From the NCBI RefSeq assembly GCF_024763615.1, contig NC_077223.1:248001-312000 (forward strand): a stretch of DNA of 64,000 bases, written 5' to 3'. The notes beneath the pieces were generated by a model that saw nothing but the letters and a program-made list of their open reading frames with translations, had not been told where the DNA came from and did no database searches. Position 1 is the first letter of the stretch, and each line of letters starts with the position of its first letter. Origin of the DNA: Phlebotomus papatasi (taxonomy: Eukaryota; Arthropoda; Insecta; Diptera; Psychodidae). Of the stretch, positions 22,947 to 37,900 are shown piece after piece. The translations under genes and the position numbers were made by a program.

Positions 22947-25900
22947 ATGGAAAAACTGTGGCAGTTGTTAGCTATTTTAGCTTTTGTCGTGTGCTCTTTC
23001 GTGGTTCCCATCGATAAACATCATGTGTCTGCTGTTGAATCCTCTCGTCACACTAGCCACCACCAAAGTGTTGCCACCCACAAGGTAATTTACACGCTTG
23101 ATACCACTTGATCCCCCCGTTGCTGTTTAAGTCACCCTCTTTTCTCACATTCCTCTTTTCGTGGCCTCCGCGCCACTTCATCCAACCAACTTCCGTGTTG
23201 GAAAGACATCTTTAGCACTTCTGGACACGTTCTTCCCTTTTATTTTTTCTTTCGCCAACAACACACGATTTTTCACCACAAAATATCCCTCGTGCCCTCA
23301 CCACGGCAACATCATCCGACCCATGCATCATGCTTCATGCTGCCAAATAGAGCCTGTGATAAAAGACACTCAAATATCTAACAGTGCAGAATTTTAAATT
23401 GTATATTCAACCACTTTGGAAAAATTACGCTATCATATTTTGCAAACCGAGATTTGGCATATTTGCATCCGATTGAGGCAATAAGAATGCAAATCAACCT
23501 CTATTTTTTTGCAAATGTATTGAATTTAGTTGAAAAAAAAATTTACCAAATGCGTTGTAATTAACCCCAATCGATCTTTTGGAAAATTAAGTGGTAGGAG
23601 CTGTAGTGTAGTAGAAAGGGGTTTTTCTATGTCAAAGAGAAAGGCGACAAAAAAGGACGAGACAATATAGTCAAGAAAAGATACAAAAGTCACTTTGTTA
23701 AATCGATAATTGTTACACATTAAAATTCCTCAACTTATACATATTGTTATAACAAGATTCTATGCCCAGAAAATTTTTCCAATTCAACAAGCTAAAGCTC
23801 AAATGATGTGGAACTCTTCTTTCCAATTACAATGGAATCAGCAAAAGTAAAAGAGTGTATTGAGGAAAAAACGACATTCTTTTTAATTAAATATGATCTC
23901 TGTCTGACCAAAATATACATAAATAGTGAGTTTTTTTGCAACTTAGCTTACGTATTATGTAGAATGATTTAGAGATCCCTGACCGCATTATGTGGTTATA
24001 TTTTTAAAAAATCGTACATGCGAATTACTAAATTTTAATAAATAAGACAAAGAGTAAGAATTAATTTGACCTTTGACAAAAAAAAGATCACTGCGAGAGT
24101 CAGCGTATTGCTGATAACATAATTTTTTGCCCACTTTGAGCACCATGCAAGAGTGCTACTGGGCTGACTATGCCTTGGTGAAATATTTCGGAAAACATTA
24201 TTACTAAATTAGATTAAAATGCTAAAATTCATTTTTTGTTCAAAAAGTTAAGAAAATTAATTTCTAGGTTTTCCTCTAATGATTTCTGATCAAATTTTAA
24301 GTTTGTAATTTCTTTTTGGTGTTTTTTATGAATTAAATAAATAGAATTAGTGTAAAACTTAGTATTCCGGACAGACCAATTTAGAGTTCAAATTTACTTA
24401 AAACTTCATAAAAAGCAATTAAATAATTCTCAATGTGAATCGGTGAGCGTTCGGGGAAATTAAGATCACAAAGGCAGCGATCATTAATAGTGTGAACAAT
24501 TTTAAAATAGCCGGAATTTTCTAAGTTACCCCTCTTCTTTTCCCCGACGCTCACTAATTTAAGTGCTAGTCATCATCGTATAAAGGGATAGCCGACGGTG
24601 GTGTAACTGAGCTAGGTTTTTCAAGACAATCTGTCCTTCCGGTTATGAGCGTCGGAATTTGTTGATCAAATCCTATGAATTAAACACACAATTTAACCAG
24701 AGCTTTCGACACTTATCGTGTCTTCCTCAGTGGTTATTGGTTGGTCTTTTCATTAGGATTTTTGTCACTAATTCCTCTACTTTCTTATGCATCAGTTTTG
24801 AATTTTGATTAGGAGCTAATTTTTTTCTTTCTTTTTTACACAGTGAACAGTCCGTTCGCTGGTTGCACTGGTGAAATTATATGTTTGATTCATAGGTTTT
24901 GATCAACAAATTTCGACGCTCACCGGAAGGACAGATTGTCCTGAAAAACCTAGCTAGTCATCATCCGTCGGAAAGTATTTCAATTTAATAATCTTCAAAA
25001 TTCTCTGGAATTGCAAAATCACAAGGGGAAAGTACTCTCCCTTCGATCGTTCATGCCTTAGAATAATGTGATTTTTTCTACTTTTCTTAAGAGATTTATA
25101 CATGATTATCACATAATTATCAATAATTGATAATAAACTAACTAATATTTAAAAGAAATGTTTAAGTCTCTTAGGAAAACTTAAAGAAAATTCACATTAT
25201 TCGAAGGCATGAACGTTCGAAGGGAGAGTACTTTCCCCTACTATAATAAATTACTGGTTTACCAAAGTCCGATTCTCCGATTTTATTTTTCCGAAATTCC
25301 AAATTTCAATCTACTCAATTTTTTTTATTTAATGTGATAAAGAAAAGTTTAGATTTTTTTAAATAATTATTTACACTGTTAAAGTTAGAGATTGTGTGTT
25401 CTAAAATTAGTTAAAAACTATTGACAACTCTATATAGTATATTACAGGCTATTTAAATGTTCAGAATTTAAATGTTTAAAAACTCTTTGTGGACAAGTTT
25501 AAAATTAAAGATTTTTATCATGAATGAATCAGTAATATTGCTAATATAGTGCAAAAATTATAAATGTTATATTCTGCGTTCTAAAGTTTAATGACAATGA
25601 TGCTAATTACAAGCTCATCTCATCGGTCAACGGCGTGGTAACTGCAAAAAAAAACATTTTTCTGATTGTTTGTCTGACATTTTTGGTGAAGAATATTTCA
25701 TAAAATCAAAATGAAATATTTTATAAAGTTATTTATTTTAAAATGCTCTATCTTGATCTCATGTTTGTGGCCATTTTATTTCAATTAAGTCATTTTCCAA
25801 ATTTTATTACTGAAAAAATTATAACTGAAAAGTAATCTCCAGTTGCCCTTTGGGGCACAACGCGCTACCCGGAAATGTTTCGCGAAATCTTTCTTCCGGA

Positions 25901-28900
25901 GACATTGATGAGAGAAGCCTCATTTTGTTCGGCTGTGTCGACAACTATGAGGCTGTCCATTATCATCTCAGCATTTTTAATAGCTTAACAATGTTGTAAC
26001 ACTTCGTAGTCATTGCAGGACAATATGAATTCTGATATAGTGTTCGATGACCTTCCAATGACGTCAGCTATGGGAACAAATTTACTGGATGAAGATTTAC
26101 ATAATCTGCATAAAAATAAGACCAAATTCCACAAAGGACTGAAGAAGAAGCAAAGACGTCTCATTCTCAAAGAACGTAAGAAAAAGCAGCGAATGAAGCT
26201 TAAGAAAAGTCAGAAGAAGAGCTTGAAGAAGAAGAAACTCAAAACAACTCCTGCACCATTCCTGCCTTTCCTTGACTCTATGGTATCAAAGAAGCGAGTG
26301 CTGAGGCAGAAATCTCTCTATGATGGGTGAGTTGATTTTATCATATATTGGAGATTTTGGAGTGATTTAAAGTGCCTCATAAGGTGATAGGGGAAAAGAA
26401 AAAAACTTATGAGATATCGATTGAACTGTTTGCACGCTTTTAATATTCATATTGAAAGACTAACAGACATAAAGATGATGGGGAATAAATTTCGATGATG
26501 CCACACAAATTCATAAGTGGAGAGACATGGTGTTTTTGTGGACACTGTTTTAATGAAGTACAAAAGAAGAAATTTGTAGCAATAAAATCATAACATAGCC
26601 CTTTCAATTCCACTTCATTGATAGTCAATTGGACTCCATTTGATGCTGATTGAGTAATCATCATGAAATATAAAGACTTTCTGAATTTGATGATCTCATA
26701 GAATATTTCCCATTCAAAAAAATTTCCGAGAATGATTCATTTACAAAAAAAAAGACGTCGCAAATCATTCCAGATTTAAGGAATGTATAAATTCATAACT
26801 GATGCTATACCTTAAAAATTATTTATTGGTGGTGTTGTAGACCTATTGGACACGTATTTACAGATATTGACTTTGGGTTTTTGGTGTATCCTCTCCAAAA
26901 TTTTACATTCGTTTTTTGTTTTTTTTTATTAGTTAAATTGAATTTTTAGATATATTTTTATACTCAAAGTGAATTGAATATTTCGTCTATAAACATACAT
27001 AACAAAACAACATGGCCCTCAACATCTTTTCCTTATGTTTCTGAACTTCTTAAAATATTCAATGTTTATCACTCGATTTGAAGCTTTAATATATCGATAC
27101 ATTACTAAATTGACAAATAAATTGTTTTGTTATTATTATAGGAACATTTTGAAATTATTATGCTAGAATATTAAAAAAAATTGAAAGTGATCGCACACTC
27201 TTTAATATGAGCACCAAACACATTGCTTCTCCAATGTATATCTTTAATGTACCTATATTTTCTGAATTCAATTCCCGCCAGTACACTTTTTTTTATTTTC
27301 CCAAGAACATTTGCTTCAGTGTTTAGAAGAATATTTTCATCAGTTTCTAAAATAGACAATCGCAGAGATTACAAATGTATATAAAATCTTAGGTGATCTA
27401 ATTTCCCAATTTCTATTCTTGCTCTTCTACATTGATTTACGGAAATTGAGGTAAATATATATCTCAAAGGTCAAAATAGTGTATTTTACATACTAAATGA
27501 AATTCTGTTTATTTGGCTTCTCTCCTGCTCCGGAAATTTCCCGTGAAATCCTAAATGTACTTATAATCCGAAAAACGTTTCACAATAGTAATAGTAAATG
27601 TTTATCTATAGTTTTTGATTTCTTTCATTGAAAAAAGGGAAAAAAGTAAAGAAATTAACATACTTTGTGAGAAAATAACAATAATGTAAAAAATAATTTT
27701 GATTTAGAAACAATAAATATATTCGTCCACACGGGCGAGGAGTTCATGAAAGATGAAACTCTTGTGCATTTTGTATTCACGATCATCTAACCAAAAAAAT
27801 CAGTGTTCTTGAGCCATTTGTGTAAACATTTGCTGAAACATTTAATAAACACGCTTTATTCCTCTCTTTCACCACATTTTCTTTGGATCTTTCAGCGAAA
27901 ATGACGATGAAGATAGTGATTTTTCTGGTTCTGGCTCAATTCCTGAAATTACTGGAGATCGTCTGTGTAAGTTTTTGACATGGTGCTAATGTATCTATTT
28001 CTGTTCTATATTCACAAATTCTTTGGGTGTTTTCAGTTCAAATGTCTTTTACAATTCTGGAGCCATGGAAAGACGATTATAACAACCGCAGATCATCAGC
28101 TTATAGGGTACTTTTAGGAAATCTTACCGAATCTCTCGAGAAGTTCTTTAACGATGTTCTGTTAGATGACCGGAATCACATTGGTGTTAGAGTAAGGAGG
28201 GTTAATCAAGGTGCCAATCATGAATCTGTTGACGTCTTAGCTGATATTACGGCTGATCAGCCCGTATCACTCGTCAAACTAGGCAGAGAACTGTCTCGAC
28301 AGATCAAAAATTATCGTCGAATTGGCAAAATTGGCGTACATGATAGAAATTATTTCTTCAATACTGTAAAAGGTAAGTCCTTTTGCCGACGGTATTTGAA
28401 AAAGTCTAAAACTTGCGCCGACGCATCTTGATCCTTGGAATCAAAGTTCCAACCCAAAGGACAACCCTATTTTGCCCTTACTTCTTATACTGATTGCCAA
28501 AAATTGCATCCTGACTAGTGCTTTCACTCCCACTCTCTTCAGATCATTTAGCTGAGATTTTGTTTCGTTGTTTTTTTTTTTCAAGAAGTTCTACCAAAAA
28601 GAAGAGAAAAAAGCAATCTAGTCTATCTCCTAATTTTTTTCTTGACCTTGCTGGCTTAAAAAAAAAAGTACAGATATGCCAATCTTATCATATTCTTTAG
28701 CGTCTTCTGGACGAGGGATGAAAAAATAAAATCAAGCAAGAGCGAGAAAGATTGAGAAGGTCAAATTGTGTATTTTTTCTCAGCCTCTGTTCCTACAATA
28801 TGAGTTAAAAAAAATTATCGCATTGGAATTGTGTTAGTCTGTGAAATATGTGATATATTTTTATAATTAAGTAGAAATTGAAAGGTCTGGCAACATAAAT

Positions 28901-31900
28901 TTTATTATACACCTTTACCTTATAGAAAGATTTGTATCTTTACTAATTTGTATCTTTTCAATTTAATTTGGTTTAGATTACAATCAAAATTAGATTCCAA
29001 GTAATTTAAGACTAGATAACAAGAGATAAAAGCAATATATAGGAAAATTATGTTATACCCCCTAATGGGGAAACCTATCACAGATATATAAATTTCTTAA
29101 AGTTTTTGATTGATTTTCGCATCCTTATTTCTAATACTACCTTGTACATTTTCTATTCACAAATGGTGTAGGATAAAGTATATCTTTTTAGATATTAACT
29201 TTTAATTGCTCACAATGTTAGTGCGAAGGCTTTTATAAGTTCTCACGTCGGGGAAAGATCAGCCAATGTGGAGCAAAATGGCTATTACATGTGTGTGTAT
29301 TGTCGCAGGCTTTTCCACTATTTAGGATCGGGAGAGTCAGGAAGGGGGTTCTTGTGGAAGAGAGAAACATTGGTCAGGAATGTGATAATGGTGGTAAAAG
29401 AGAGGGTCACAATTGAGCTATCTTTCCATCCTCAATATATATTGCTTGTATTCCGGGAGTGACTCTCACAGTGATGTTGTTGCCTGTGATACGATAAAAA
29501 AGTGTCTCTCTCTCTTTTGATGGAGTCTATCGTCGTCAGTTGTCTTAGTCTCTAGTCAGTCATTCGCGAGAAAGGGAGTTGGTAACATTCTGTAGCACCA
29601 GAAGTGCTTTGGGGATATTATATATATATATATATATATACATCATACCAGAGTGCTGTTCTTAAGGGGCCCTTTCCTCTTAAAAGTGATTTTAAAATGC
29701 AAAAATAGCCTCTTTATTGAATTCACATCATTGAATTATTGGGGAGAAATTTTCACTGCAGCGAAACGCTCTTTGCTTAAGTACCGAGATTATGGAGTAG
29801 TGAAGACGGTTTTTAACGAAATTTTCGCAGTTTTCCCATGTAAATGTTATGTAGCTTAAAGAAAAAAAGAGTCTCGTAAAGTGAATGAGTTACCTAAAGT
29901 GATTGCAACGAATTTTTCTGTACAAAAAAAAAAAAAACAGAATAAAACATCGAGAGCACAGAGGATTGTGATTAAAAAAAAATGACTGTTTAAAGTTCCA
30001 TTTTTTTCAAAGAGAAATTTGTGACAATTATAAAGGATTTTATGTTCAAAGTAAAACAACCAAGTGGTAGTATTATAAGTTTCTGTATGGAAAGATTTTG
30101 TTACGATTCAATCTTAAATTTTTGAAGAGGAATGTAACACAAGACCAACCGGAAGAAATAAGATATTTTTTTCTCAATATTATTTCTTGGATTTGAAGGA
30201 GTGCGATATATATAGGGAGCATTTATCCTTGGGTATCCTGTACAAGCACAAAAAAATGTGGGTGGTGTGATGACACTAAAGTAGGGGATGGATATTTACA
30301 TGAGAATGAATAAAAAGACCATCGTGTTATAATTTTGCAAAAGAGAAATTGTTATAGAGGGTGGGTAGTATGTGCAGATAGGAGCATCTCCAAAGGGCAA
30401 GAAAAGATTCCTCCCATTGCGATGAAAAGTTAGAAAAAAGAATAAGTGAGAGAGTTGTTCAAAAGTGGGTGGTACTCAGTCTATATATCATCGTAAAAGC
30501 TTGAGAATTTCATAGTGAATCCTCGTGAATTCCACAGCAGGAGTCAATTTTCAGCGTGCCGACTCTTGTGAACTGGTGTTAGTTCAACACGGGAGGAACA
30601 AGATGTGATTTTCCATGGGACGGAAATGAAACACACCCTTTGAAAATGAGATGAATTGGAAACTAGGCGAAATATTACACCCATTTCACCCACAACATAT
30701 CACCCCCAACCGTGACAAATATCACAACAATTTTCCAATAAAATCTGTACTTTTTTCTCTATAAAGATATATCTTGCATAATAATAATCCCTGAATTTTC
30801 CATTACGCGACTGTTTCAATTTCTAAACAATTTTATATTACTCTGCAATTATAAGTGTTGAGACAGCAAATTTGGCTCTCTAATGTAAATTCCAATGAAG
30901 AAAAAGCCATAACTGTTACAGAGCATTGAAATATGATATAACTTCCTTATCATTTCTATGATGAACATATCACAATCATGAATTCCTTGAACTGTTAACA
31001 TTTAACATCATGAGGAGCAAAATTGAGCGCCTTTTATTTTATATTGGAGGAAAGATCGTAATGTTATGTAAATAACCGTCAAGTTTAATCGCAAAGTGAA
31101 CAATGTACATAATAAACACATGTCGTATGAAAAATTTGCACTGATTTCACCCAAAAATTAGTATAATTTAATTTAGTATAAGTAGAAATTAGTATAGAGA
31201 ATTATTCGTTGTCATAATATCTATAGAGTAAATGTTCTATTATATTCAGCGAAATACTTCAGGATATAAGAATTTTAGGGCAAAAATATAGAAATTATTG
31301 CCTAAGCAATAATTTGACAATTTTCTTTGAACAAGATCAAGATATTGGAAAAATTCTCTTAAAACGCTTAAAACTATAATTTATTTTATTCAATGCATAA
31401 ATCTTACTTTCTACATATTTTATGAAGGAAAATCAGCAGTAAATTATGCAAAAATTTAAGAATCAAATCTATTTACAATATTATTACAATATACAAAGTC
31501 ATTCTTATATATAGAATATTTAATTAAAAGATCTACACATTAAAAAGAAAATATGCAAAGAAAATTCAGGAAGAAAGAATGAGATTGCACGGAAATTGGC
31601 AGTGAAATTGCTTAACACGAAAGCATATAAATAATAGTTCTAAATTTAAACATATACACATAACATCTCATAAAGAAAACAATGGCGAAAGAACATTCTC
31701 TGGGTGTCTGTAAATTACGGGTGTTTGCTTTATTGCTTTGGTTTTTTTTTGGTGTGTACCGATTAATATATGTATATCCAATCCTATCTTACGGCGTTAT
31801 CACACTTGCACATTAAAATTTTAATGTGATTCACATTAATTGTCGCTTGTGAGCGTCCAAATATGTTATTTGTGTCTTTGAGTCACTTAATATTTGGGGT

Positions 31901-34900
31901 TTTTCTATTTATTGATAAAGAAGTGGACTTGGCCAGCAAAAATAATTTTAAATTTACCTAAAGCATAAATATTTTTCACATTAAAAAATTAAAGAGAAAA
32001 TCGCATTAATTTTTCGCATTAATGCTATAAATCAATTTATATCAAATATTGAGGGCCAAGTCTACCTTTTTATCAACAAATAGATCAAATTTTGAATATA
32101 AAATGATTCAAAGACACAAATTACACATTTGGACTATCACCAGCGACAATTAATGTGAATCATATTAAAATTTTAATGTGCAAGTGTGATAACACAGTTA
32201 GGTTCTTAAGGAATCTTAAAAAAGAGTCCAAATTATAAGTGACAGAATAAAATATTCATTTTTTAATTGTTTTGTAATTCATACAGACTATTTTCTTTTT
32301 AATTTAGCTCTGTGAAAATAACGGATTTATAAATTGTCCTGGGTCTTTCAATGCAATAATAATATACAGCAGTTCTTAAGTTGTTTTCGGATATTTTTCA
32401 GACTTCTCAACTTAGAAAGTGAAGAATAAACGCGAGACAGTCAAAAAGCACCACAAAAGTTAACAAAATTATCATGTTTAGTCGATAATTTTAATAAACA
32501 TAAAAAGTTTTGCTCCTGTTCTGCACATATTGCTCATGAATAGTTAGTTGGTGTCCGGTTTGCGTTGCGAAAATAAAAGAAAAAAAAACATATTTTGCTG
32601 ACAAAAAAAAGAATGAACACAATGAATACCTTTCCATCTATAAATTTATTCTTTCTAATCAATGAGTTTCACGTGAAAAAAATTTCGTTTACAGAGTCAA
32701 AGGAGCAATGATTCCATTTAGGAGAAATTGCTATCTCATATTCTTTCTTATTTTGTGGAATTACTCAACAGTCACCTCACAATATGATGGTAAGATTATT
32801 GTAGAAATTTTTGGATTTTTAAAAATAATCTTTACCGTAACGAAAGAGCGATGTTTTTAACAGATGCATTTGCTAAATTAAATCACTTTGTCTTTGATGA
32901 GTATATAATGAAAAATATCTGTATTGCCTCATCTTAAGACAAGTGGATGAGTTAGCTGTTGAACATAATGATTGCACATCTGAAAAATCTGGTAAATCTG
33001 TGTTGACAGGGGGATTTTAGAGATATATTTATTTATGTAGAATCTTGGGAAAATCTCGCAAAAGAGATTTTTTTTTCTAATGAAAATTTAAATTCATGTA
33101 AACCAACAAGCGCTAAACAACCTAGGATATTTTCAACAAATTCTCATTGGAAAAGCAGTTTTATGATTTTTTTTCGTAAGAAAAACACTTTAACATTTCA
33201 AAATACATTTTCCACCTCTGTTCTAGAATTTTTATTATGGACCATTCACAGAGAATTTTGATGTGAGAGAATCACGCTGTATTCATTAAGAGTCAAACAC
33301 TGCAAAGCTCATCAATATTTTTCAATCGTTCTGTAAATTCATGTACGTTAAGATTAAATTCCTCTGGTAATGACCCATTTTCTTAAAAGATCGAAAGAGA
33401 AGCAAGCACCATATTTCTCATTTTTTTACATATCAATGGAGTATAACAGTTTAAAAGTGACAATTTTATCAATTTTTTGCTCTATTTAATTCATTAACAT
33501 TGTGGTTGTTTAACTGGCGGACGACTAAGTAAAAATCTTAGTTGATCAAATTATTATTGCTAATCTCAATTTAAGTGTATGTTAAAGCGATATCAATGAT
33601 TTTTTTTTCATAAGTAAATTTTCATTATGTCATAGACCTCTGATTCATTTATGAATATCTGGATTGGCTATAGTTTTATGGTAAAAGGAAGTCTATAATT
33701 GTGCTATGTGATAAAATTGTAAAATTTCTTTTCACTTGTTTCCAACAATCAAAATTTCCTTTGTTTATCATCTCCCTCTTTCAAAATGCAGAATGCAACG
33801 AAGATCAGTTCCGATGCAATGATGGATTTTGTATTTCGAGTGAACTGATGTGCAATAACGTCCCGGATTGTCCTGATAATGAGGACGAGGAACTGCCGGA
33901 TTGTCCTTTGGACAATTGTCAAGACAATGAGTTCACATGCGGCGATGGACACTGTATTCCGTTAGAAAATCGTTGTGATGGCGTTAACGATTGCACAGAT
34001 AATACAGATGAACTACAATGCGACGATAATCCTACCACAGACAGAGATGACAATGATACGGATGATTCCTGCACTTATTATGAATTTCAATGTAAAAATG
34101 GGATGTGCATTGATATAGAGGATCGATGTAATGGTCGCGAAGATTGCATGGATGGAAGTGATGAGCAAAAGTGTGCAGGATGCAAAGGTGATGCTTTTCA
34201 GTGAGTACAAATGAAAATCATGAGGCGTCTGCCTAAGATTAAAATGCGATATCTTTTTTTGTATCTTTCAGCTGCTCCAGCGGCGAGTGCATCCATCACA
34301 GCTTCCAATGCGACAAGCGCCAACACTGTGCCGATCTTAGTGATGAACTCAACTGCGGTAAGTGTTTATTTTTAGCATAAAAAGAACACATTAAAGCGTA
34401 TACAATTTATTCATATAGAGTGTTGGAGTTGAAAGACTCTCAAGGCGATAGATTTAAGATAGCGTAATATATCTCAATGTCCAAAGTTATTTGAGTTCTT
34501 TGCAATTAAAACAATTCAAAATACTGATGCACACTCATTTAACTAAAAGGCTTGCCGAGACAGTTAATCATGCGATATTATTCCACATGTCATAATTGCA
34601 CCGTTTTCAATGGTAATATTTAAACTTGTCTTTTATGAATGAATGAAAACACTGTTTCTCGACAATCAACAAGGATGATGCACTTTATGTCCAAGGAGGA
34701 AAATTACAAATTCATAATTAAATGTTTAATAACTGAGTGTATTATCTCAACTATTAATTTTACGCATTTATGTTTGAAGGAAATATTAATGTAAATATCT
34801 TGCAACAAAAAAAAAACGCAGAAAGCGAAATACTTGCTTTACACATTATACTTTAGTCCTAAAATTGTTTTTTTTTTAACACAAAACTACACATTATTAT

Positions 34901-37900
34901 TTTTATTGTTATTATTTATTTTTGACTCGTGCTCTTACAAAATATATCTTACCATTTGCAATTTTTCAAGAAAATTCGTCTATTTAATTGTGTAGTTATA
35001 TGATTCACAAAAAAAAGAATTTTAACATCGTTTGATACCTTATTCACAATATCTCGACATGGAATAAGTACGGCCCAAAACATTTCGTAAAATGTTATTA
35101 ATTATAGTCGTTGTTATTGGTTTTATGCAGGATATTATTTAAAATCACTTATAAATGGGTTTTATTTTACTTATTTTACTAGTGTAAATTTATTACAAGT
35201 TCTTACGCATATAAAATTTGCAATGAAAGAATCATAATTTTCATAAGTGATTCATAGGAGCTTAACACTAGCATTAATCTATAAGGTACTTCAACTCTAA
35301 TCTGTGATTCCGTATTATCTCCTACAAAATTTGTATATTTTTGCCTTAGTTTCAAAATAACACATTTAAAAGAAAACGAAAGAGTAATTAAAGATTTGTA
35401 TGTTACTTAAAACGACTGGATATTTATGGATAATTTATGTTTTGAAAATTTAAAATGCTGTTAAGTGATAAAATACAATCAATACAATATTGTGTATAAT
35501 TATACCAATATTCACAATATTTTGAATAAAATATAAGTGGAGTCTTGTATTTTGTGTGAATCCATCAGTTAGCAGATCAGTGAACTAGCGTGTACAAATA
35601 GTTTGAGAGAGAAAAATAGCACAGGCAGCCTTTAACTATTAGATTAATTACTCCACCGCGAATACAAAATAGTTGTTAAACTGTTGTAGCTTATGAAGCA
35701 AGTAAAGTTTCTGCAATCTTCATATATATTATTTTCCCGCGTGACAATATTCCTCTGTGAGCATTTTTGCTCACTGCTTTATTGAGTTGGGTATGGAGTA
35801 CAACACGCGAAGCACAAAATTATATATTTTACAATTGGTGTCAATCAGTATGTCAGTCCTTAAAGTTTACAGAATAACTAAAAATTTCCACAGAAAAAAG
35901 GATATAAACATAAAGTTAAAAAAATCTTTTTATTATTATCAATATTTTATAAAGACACAAAAATAACTTTTCGTATTTAATTTATATGGGTGACAGATTG
36001 ATTAGGACACTCTGTAAATATGGTATTGGGATTGGGGACGAGTTGAGTATGAATGGAAGAGGCAAAATGGAAAAAAAGAAGATTCCAATGTAAACAAGTG
36101 AAAATTGAAACTCCTCCGATGATAAAACTGTCTTTGATAGTGTGTAATTTCTCGTAATTGTTAATCGATTAAATTAACTCTGAGGCTTTCTTTGTCCCAA
36201 AAGGGTTCGATCGTTCACCATGCACAGCGAACGAATGGCAGTGCTTCAATGGAGAGTGCATCAACAAGGACTTTGTATGCGATGGATCACGGGACTGTTA
36301 TGATAATTCAGATGAGGCTAATTGCGATGCTAGAAACAGTAAGATAGGTTTATTTTAGGAAAAACAAAATCTCTAATATATCTTATCAATTAGATATTAC
36401 AGACGTCCAATGCGCTGCATATGAATTTCCTTGCGATGGTCAGTGCATGAGCGAGAATTACCTGTGCGATGGTCGTGTTGATTGTAGTGACGGTAGTGAT
36501 GAGCAGAATTGCCCAGAACGAGGACCACCAGAAACACCTGCTCAACCATTCCCAACGATTTGTCCAGAGCTCTACTGCAGATCAGATTATAGATGCTATA
36601 GTTATGCTCAGAAATGCGATGGCATTAGAAATTGCTATGATGGATCGGATGAGGTGGATTGTCTAAGACCTCTTACAGAAAGTCCAGCTGTGCAGCCACC
36701 GGCGTGGTCTTCACAGGGCGACATTAGACTTCGGACATATCCATCGGATCAAATTATCAAGGAGGGACGTGAAGTTGTTTTTCAGTGTCGCGATGAAGGC
36801 ACCGCTAGAGCTCGTGTCCGATGGACCAGACTTCATGGAGCTTTACCACCAAATGCAAAGGATCTCAATGGACGCCTTGAGATATCCAATGTTCAAGTGG
36901 GTGACAGTGGAGAGTACTACTGCGAGGCTATTGGGTATCAGACTTACCCAGGAGCTAGAACAACGGTATATCTTAATGTTGAGAGGTACAATCCTGTTCT
37001 AGATGCTCCAGTTGGATGCCCACCAGAGAAAGCCACCTGCATGAATGGTGCATGCATTGAAAAGAATCAGGTGTGCGATGGTACGTACGATTGCTCTGAC
37101 GGATCTGATGAATCTGGATGTAGCCGAGCAAATAGTTGCGAACCCAATGAATTCCGTTGTGCCAATCGAAAGTGTGTGGCCAAAACCTGGCGATGTGATG
37201 GTGAGAATGACTGTGGAGATAATTCGGATGAACAGGAATGCGCCACAACATCACCTGATGCTCAGTGTCGTTTCCATGAGTTCCAATGTAAAACAGGACA
37301 ATGTATACCCAAGTCCTATCAGTGTGATAATCACCCAGATTGCTTTGACAATTCTGATGAGATTGGTTGCTCCAAGCCAACAATTGTGCAAACTCCACCT
37401 CCAAGGATGCACCTCAGTACTGGATCAATTTTCAACATTACTTGCCGGGCTGTAGGAATTCCTGTACCACTTATTGTCTGGCGCCTCAATTGGGGTCACA
37501 TTCCAGATAAATGCACCACAACCAGTGTCAATGGCTTTGGGGTACTGACATGTCCTGGAGTTGAAGTGCGGGACTCTGGTGCATATTCTTGTGAGGTCAT
37601 AAACTCGATGGGTACACAATTTGCGTCACCGGACACAATTCTTGTGGTTGATGGCACTGAGGTCTGCCCTAGCGGATACTTCAACTCTAAGGCAATTCGC
37701 CAGGAGGACTGCATCAATTGTTTCTGCTTCGGAGTATCGACACAATGTTCAAGTGCAGATCTGTATATCTACTCTCTGCCACCACCAGTAACATCTCTAC
37801 ATGTTGTCGGCGTTACTGGTCCATGGACTGGACAGAGGGAAATTGAAGTGTCTCAGTATCAAGCTCATGATGTTATTGCAACAAAATTCGGAATTAAAGT

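Larger units (their letters stand above)
23085..26018 (+). other. Perlecan intron 1
   Basis: No nested gene seen. It contains two inverted-repeat elements (24611-24954 and 25024-25239). The remainder is AT-rich unique-looking sequence. Confidence 0.6.
28373..32707 (+). other. Perlecan intron 4, long
   Basis: A TA microsatellite lies near 29618-29641. A palindromic MITE is at 31796-32193. No coding exon is convincing before 32708, although small in-frame exons could be missed. The part just upstream of 32708 should act as promoter if the alternative first exon there is real. Confidence 0.55.

Noticed and set aside
28373..28431. Open extension of the SEA exon past its donor (KSFCRRYLKKSKTCADAS)
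   Set aside because: The GTAAGT donor at 28373 is strong and in phase with both candidate downstream joins; the extension shows no domain-like pattern.
29268..29859. Possible small exons in perlecan intron 4
   Set aside because: No cysteine spacing of LDLa or Ig, and no in-phase splice signals on both sides.
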